DNA from: Thermoplasmatota archaeon
GTDB lineage: Archaea > Thermoplasmatota > Penumbrarchaeia > Penumbrarchaeales > Penumbrarchaeaceae
DNA length: 6,496 bases
Assembly (NCBI GenBank): GCA_030591285.1
Contig: JAUVBH010000094.1
Span: forward strand, 1 to 6,496
Reading direction: 5' to 3'
In this document: one piece after another, positions 5,362-6,496 of the stretch
How the letters are laid out: every line of letters begins with the position of its first letter
Numbering within the stretch: the stretch's first letter is position 1
Program-made: the position numbers and the translations under genes
Notes under the pieces: model-generated
Told to the model about the DNA's origin: nothing
The model's database searches: none
Seen by the model: only the letters and a program-made list of their open reading frames with translations

Positions 5362-6496
5362 ATGAATTTTCTAAACAGGATCATTTCTTCATTTTTCATA
5401 TTATTACTATTGGTCAGTGGTTTTTCATTGATCGAAGGAAGCGTTGATGAGGGAGTTTGTTCGGGGACCAGGAGTATGACCCTGATCGTTGATAGAAACG
5501 GAGGGGGGGATTATTTCAGGATCCAAGATGCAGTCGATAATGCTTCATATGGTGATACGATCAAGATCAACGGGGGACTTTACGAAGAATCTATTATTAT
5601 GAAAGAGGGGACAATATTAACAGGTGATCCAGAGGATTTTCCCATACTGGATGCTACAAATATGGCCCCTGGTGTGGAGGGAAGATCATTCATAGATCCT
5701 GCAAATAACACGTGGATAGAAGGTATCCATTTTCGAAATTCTGATAGAGTAATGATAAACCAAGGAAAGGTAAACATTACTTTCAACAGGAATTTCATTG
5801 AGAATATTGAGTGGAGTGGGATCCATAACTGGGATGGTGGAGAAACCCTCATAAATAACAACATTTTCAAAAATATTTCATATGCTGTTTATTCCGTTAC
5901 AGGAAGAGATGTTCACCTCCTGGATCCATCAAATGATTCCATAACCAACAATATTTTCGATCATTGCCAATTTGCAGTCTATGGACCCACTGGGATCCAG
6001 AGAATATCCAACAATATTTTCATTAATTGCGATGTCGCATTATCTCATTGTGATAGTTCAGAAACCTCGATATCAAATAACATCTTCTGGAACAATCGAA
6101 ATGATTATTCTTCAACCGATCCAGGAACAAATGATCTTCATGTAGATCCTAAGTTCGTCGACAATGAATATCATATCGCTTTTGACTCACCAGCGATCGA
6201 CCATGGTGATCCAAAATTCAATACTGGATCTGATTTCGAGAATTTTCAAAGACCCCATGATGGTGATCTCGACGGTGTTTCCATCATTGATATTGGGATC
6301 TATGAAAAACATATTGATCAATATGTCGATGATGACAATGATGTTGGACCCTGGGATGGAACCATCGAATATCCTTTTCAAAAGATAGAACAAGCTGTTG
6401 AAAATGGAAGTGAAGGAGATATTGTCTTCGTATCCAATGGAATTTACACTGAATGCTTTGAGATCAATAAAAGAATGAAGATCATTGGTCAATCTA
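5362..6496 (+). CDS. Secreted right-handed parallel beta-helix repeat protein, 3' end cut by window
   Basis: The frame is open for 378 codons to the window edge. A signal peptide is visible: one Arg at residue 6, then a hydrophobic stretch over about 8-24, so the product is probably exported. Residues 42-90 form a pectate-lyase-like cap: DYFRIQDAVDNASYGDTIKI, then GGLYEESIIM and a TILTG turn. Helix coils follow, with the motif NNIF at 166, 196, 217 and 239 (steps of 30, 21 and 22 residues). The module closes with SPAIDHGDP (276-284), an Asp-rich HDGDLDG (299-305) and DIGIYE (310-315), typical of such proteins. A second module opens at YVDDDNDVGPWDGT (321-334) with EYPFQKIEQAVENGSEGDIV (336-355). 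The Asp-rich segments may bind calcium. Catalytic residues cannot be named; surface adhesion, S-layer-associated or polysaccharide-related roles are all possible. It is Asn- and Asp-rich and more AT-rich than pheT. Confidence 0.88.
   Translation, partial: MNFLNRIISSFFILLLLVSGFSLIEGSVDEGVCSGTRSMTLIVDRNGGGDYFRIQDAVDNASYGDTIKINGGLYEESIIMKEGTILTGDPEDFPILDATNMAPGVEGRSFIDPANNTWIEGIHFRNSDRVMINQGKVNITFNRNFIENIEWSGIHNWDGGETLINNNIFKNISYAVYSVTGRDVHLLDPSNDSITNNIFDHCQFAVYGPTGIQRISNNIFINCDVALSHCDSSETSISNNIFWNNRNDYSSTDPGTNDLHVDPKFVDNEYHIAFDSPAIDHGDPKFNTGSDFENFQRPHDGDLDGVSIIDIGIYEKHIDQYVDDDNDVGPWDGTIEYPFQKIEQAVENGSEGDIVFVSNGIYTECFEINKRMKIIGQS

Noticed and set aside
6187..6492. Minus-strand frames opposite the beta-helix gene
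   Set aside because: The plus-strand frame has a signal peptide, domain motifs, a promoter and a ribosome binding site. The minus-strand frames have none of these.

Overview
The window is archaeal. Four proteins have archaeal-type forms of ribosomal proteins uL3, uL4, uL23 and uL2. The phenylalanyl-tRNA synthetase beta subunit is the short archaeal/eukaryotic type. Promoters read as TATA boxes, and ribosome binding sites match GGAGGTGA. A sediment or marine euryarchaeal lineage, for example in Thermoplasmatota, would fit, but this is an inference from gene content and protein style and the sequence does not prove it.

The left half (1-2730, minus strand) is the head of the S10/L3 ribosomal protein cluster. 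Transcribed right to left it reads rpl3, rpl4, rpl23, rpl2, and rpl2 runs off the window. Junctions are tight: 5 bases between rpl3 and rpl4, a GTGA overlap between rpl4 and rpl23, and 14 bases between rpl23 and rpl2. At each junction the Shine-Dalgarno sequence lies within or against the end of the preceding gene, so translation is probably coupled. Upstream of rpl3 is a tandem TATA-like element (2942-2964) and then a non-coding, GC-rich leader of about 200 bases (2731 to about 2934). Several hairpins can be drawn in this leader by eye. It is the most interesting unexplained stretch here.

The middle (3061-3282, minus strand) is a small DUF1858-type CxxC protein. It is divergent from pheT (3394-5124, plus strand), and the two share a 111-base promoter region with one TATA box for each direction. 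pheT probably starts at TTG on a nearly leaderless transcript, and an inverted repeat with a T-run follows it.

The right end (5362-6496, plus strand) is a gene still open at the window edge. It encodes a secreted right-handed beta-helix protein with a signal peptide, one complete helix module, a linker, and the start of a second module that repeats the N-terminal cap. It has its own TATA box and ribosome binding site, and three TATGTC half-sites lie upstream of the promoter.

The ribosomal genes and pheT serve translation. The DUF1858 protein and the beta-helix protein have no visible functional link to them. No CRISPR array, mobile element, tRNA or rRNA gene was seen.
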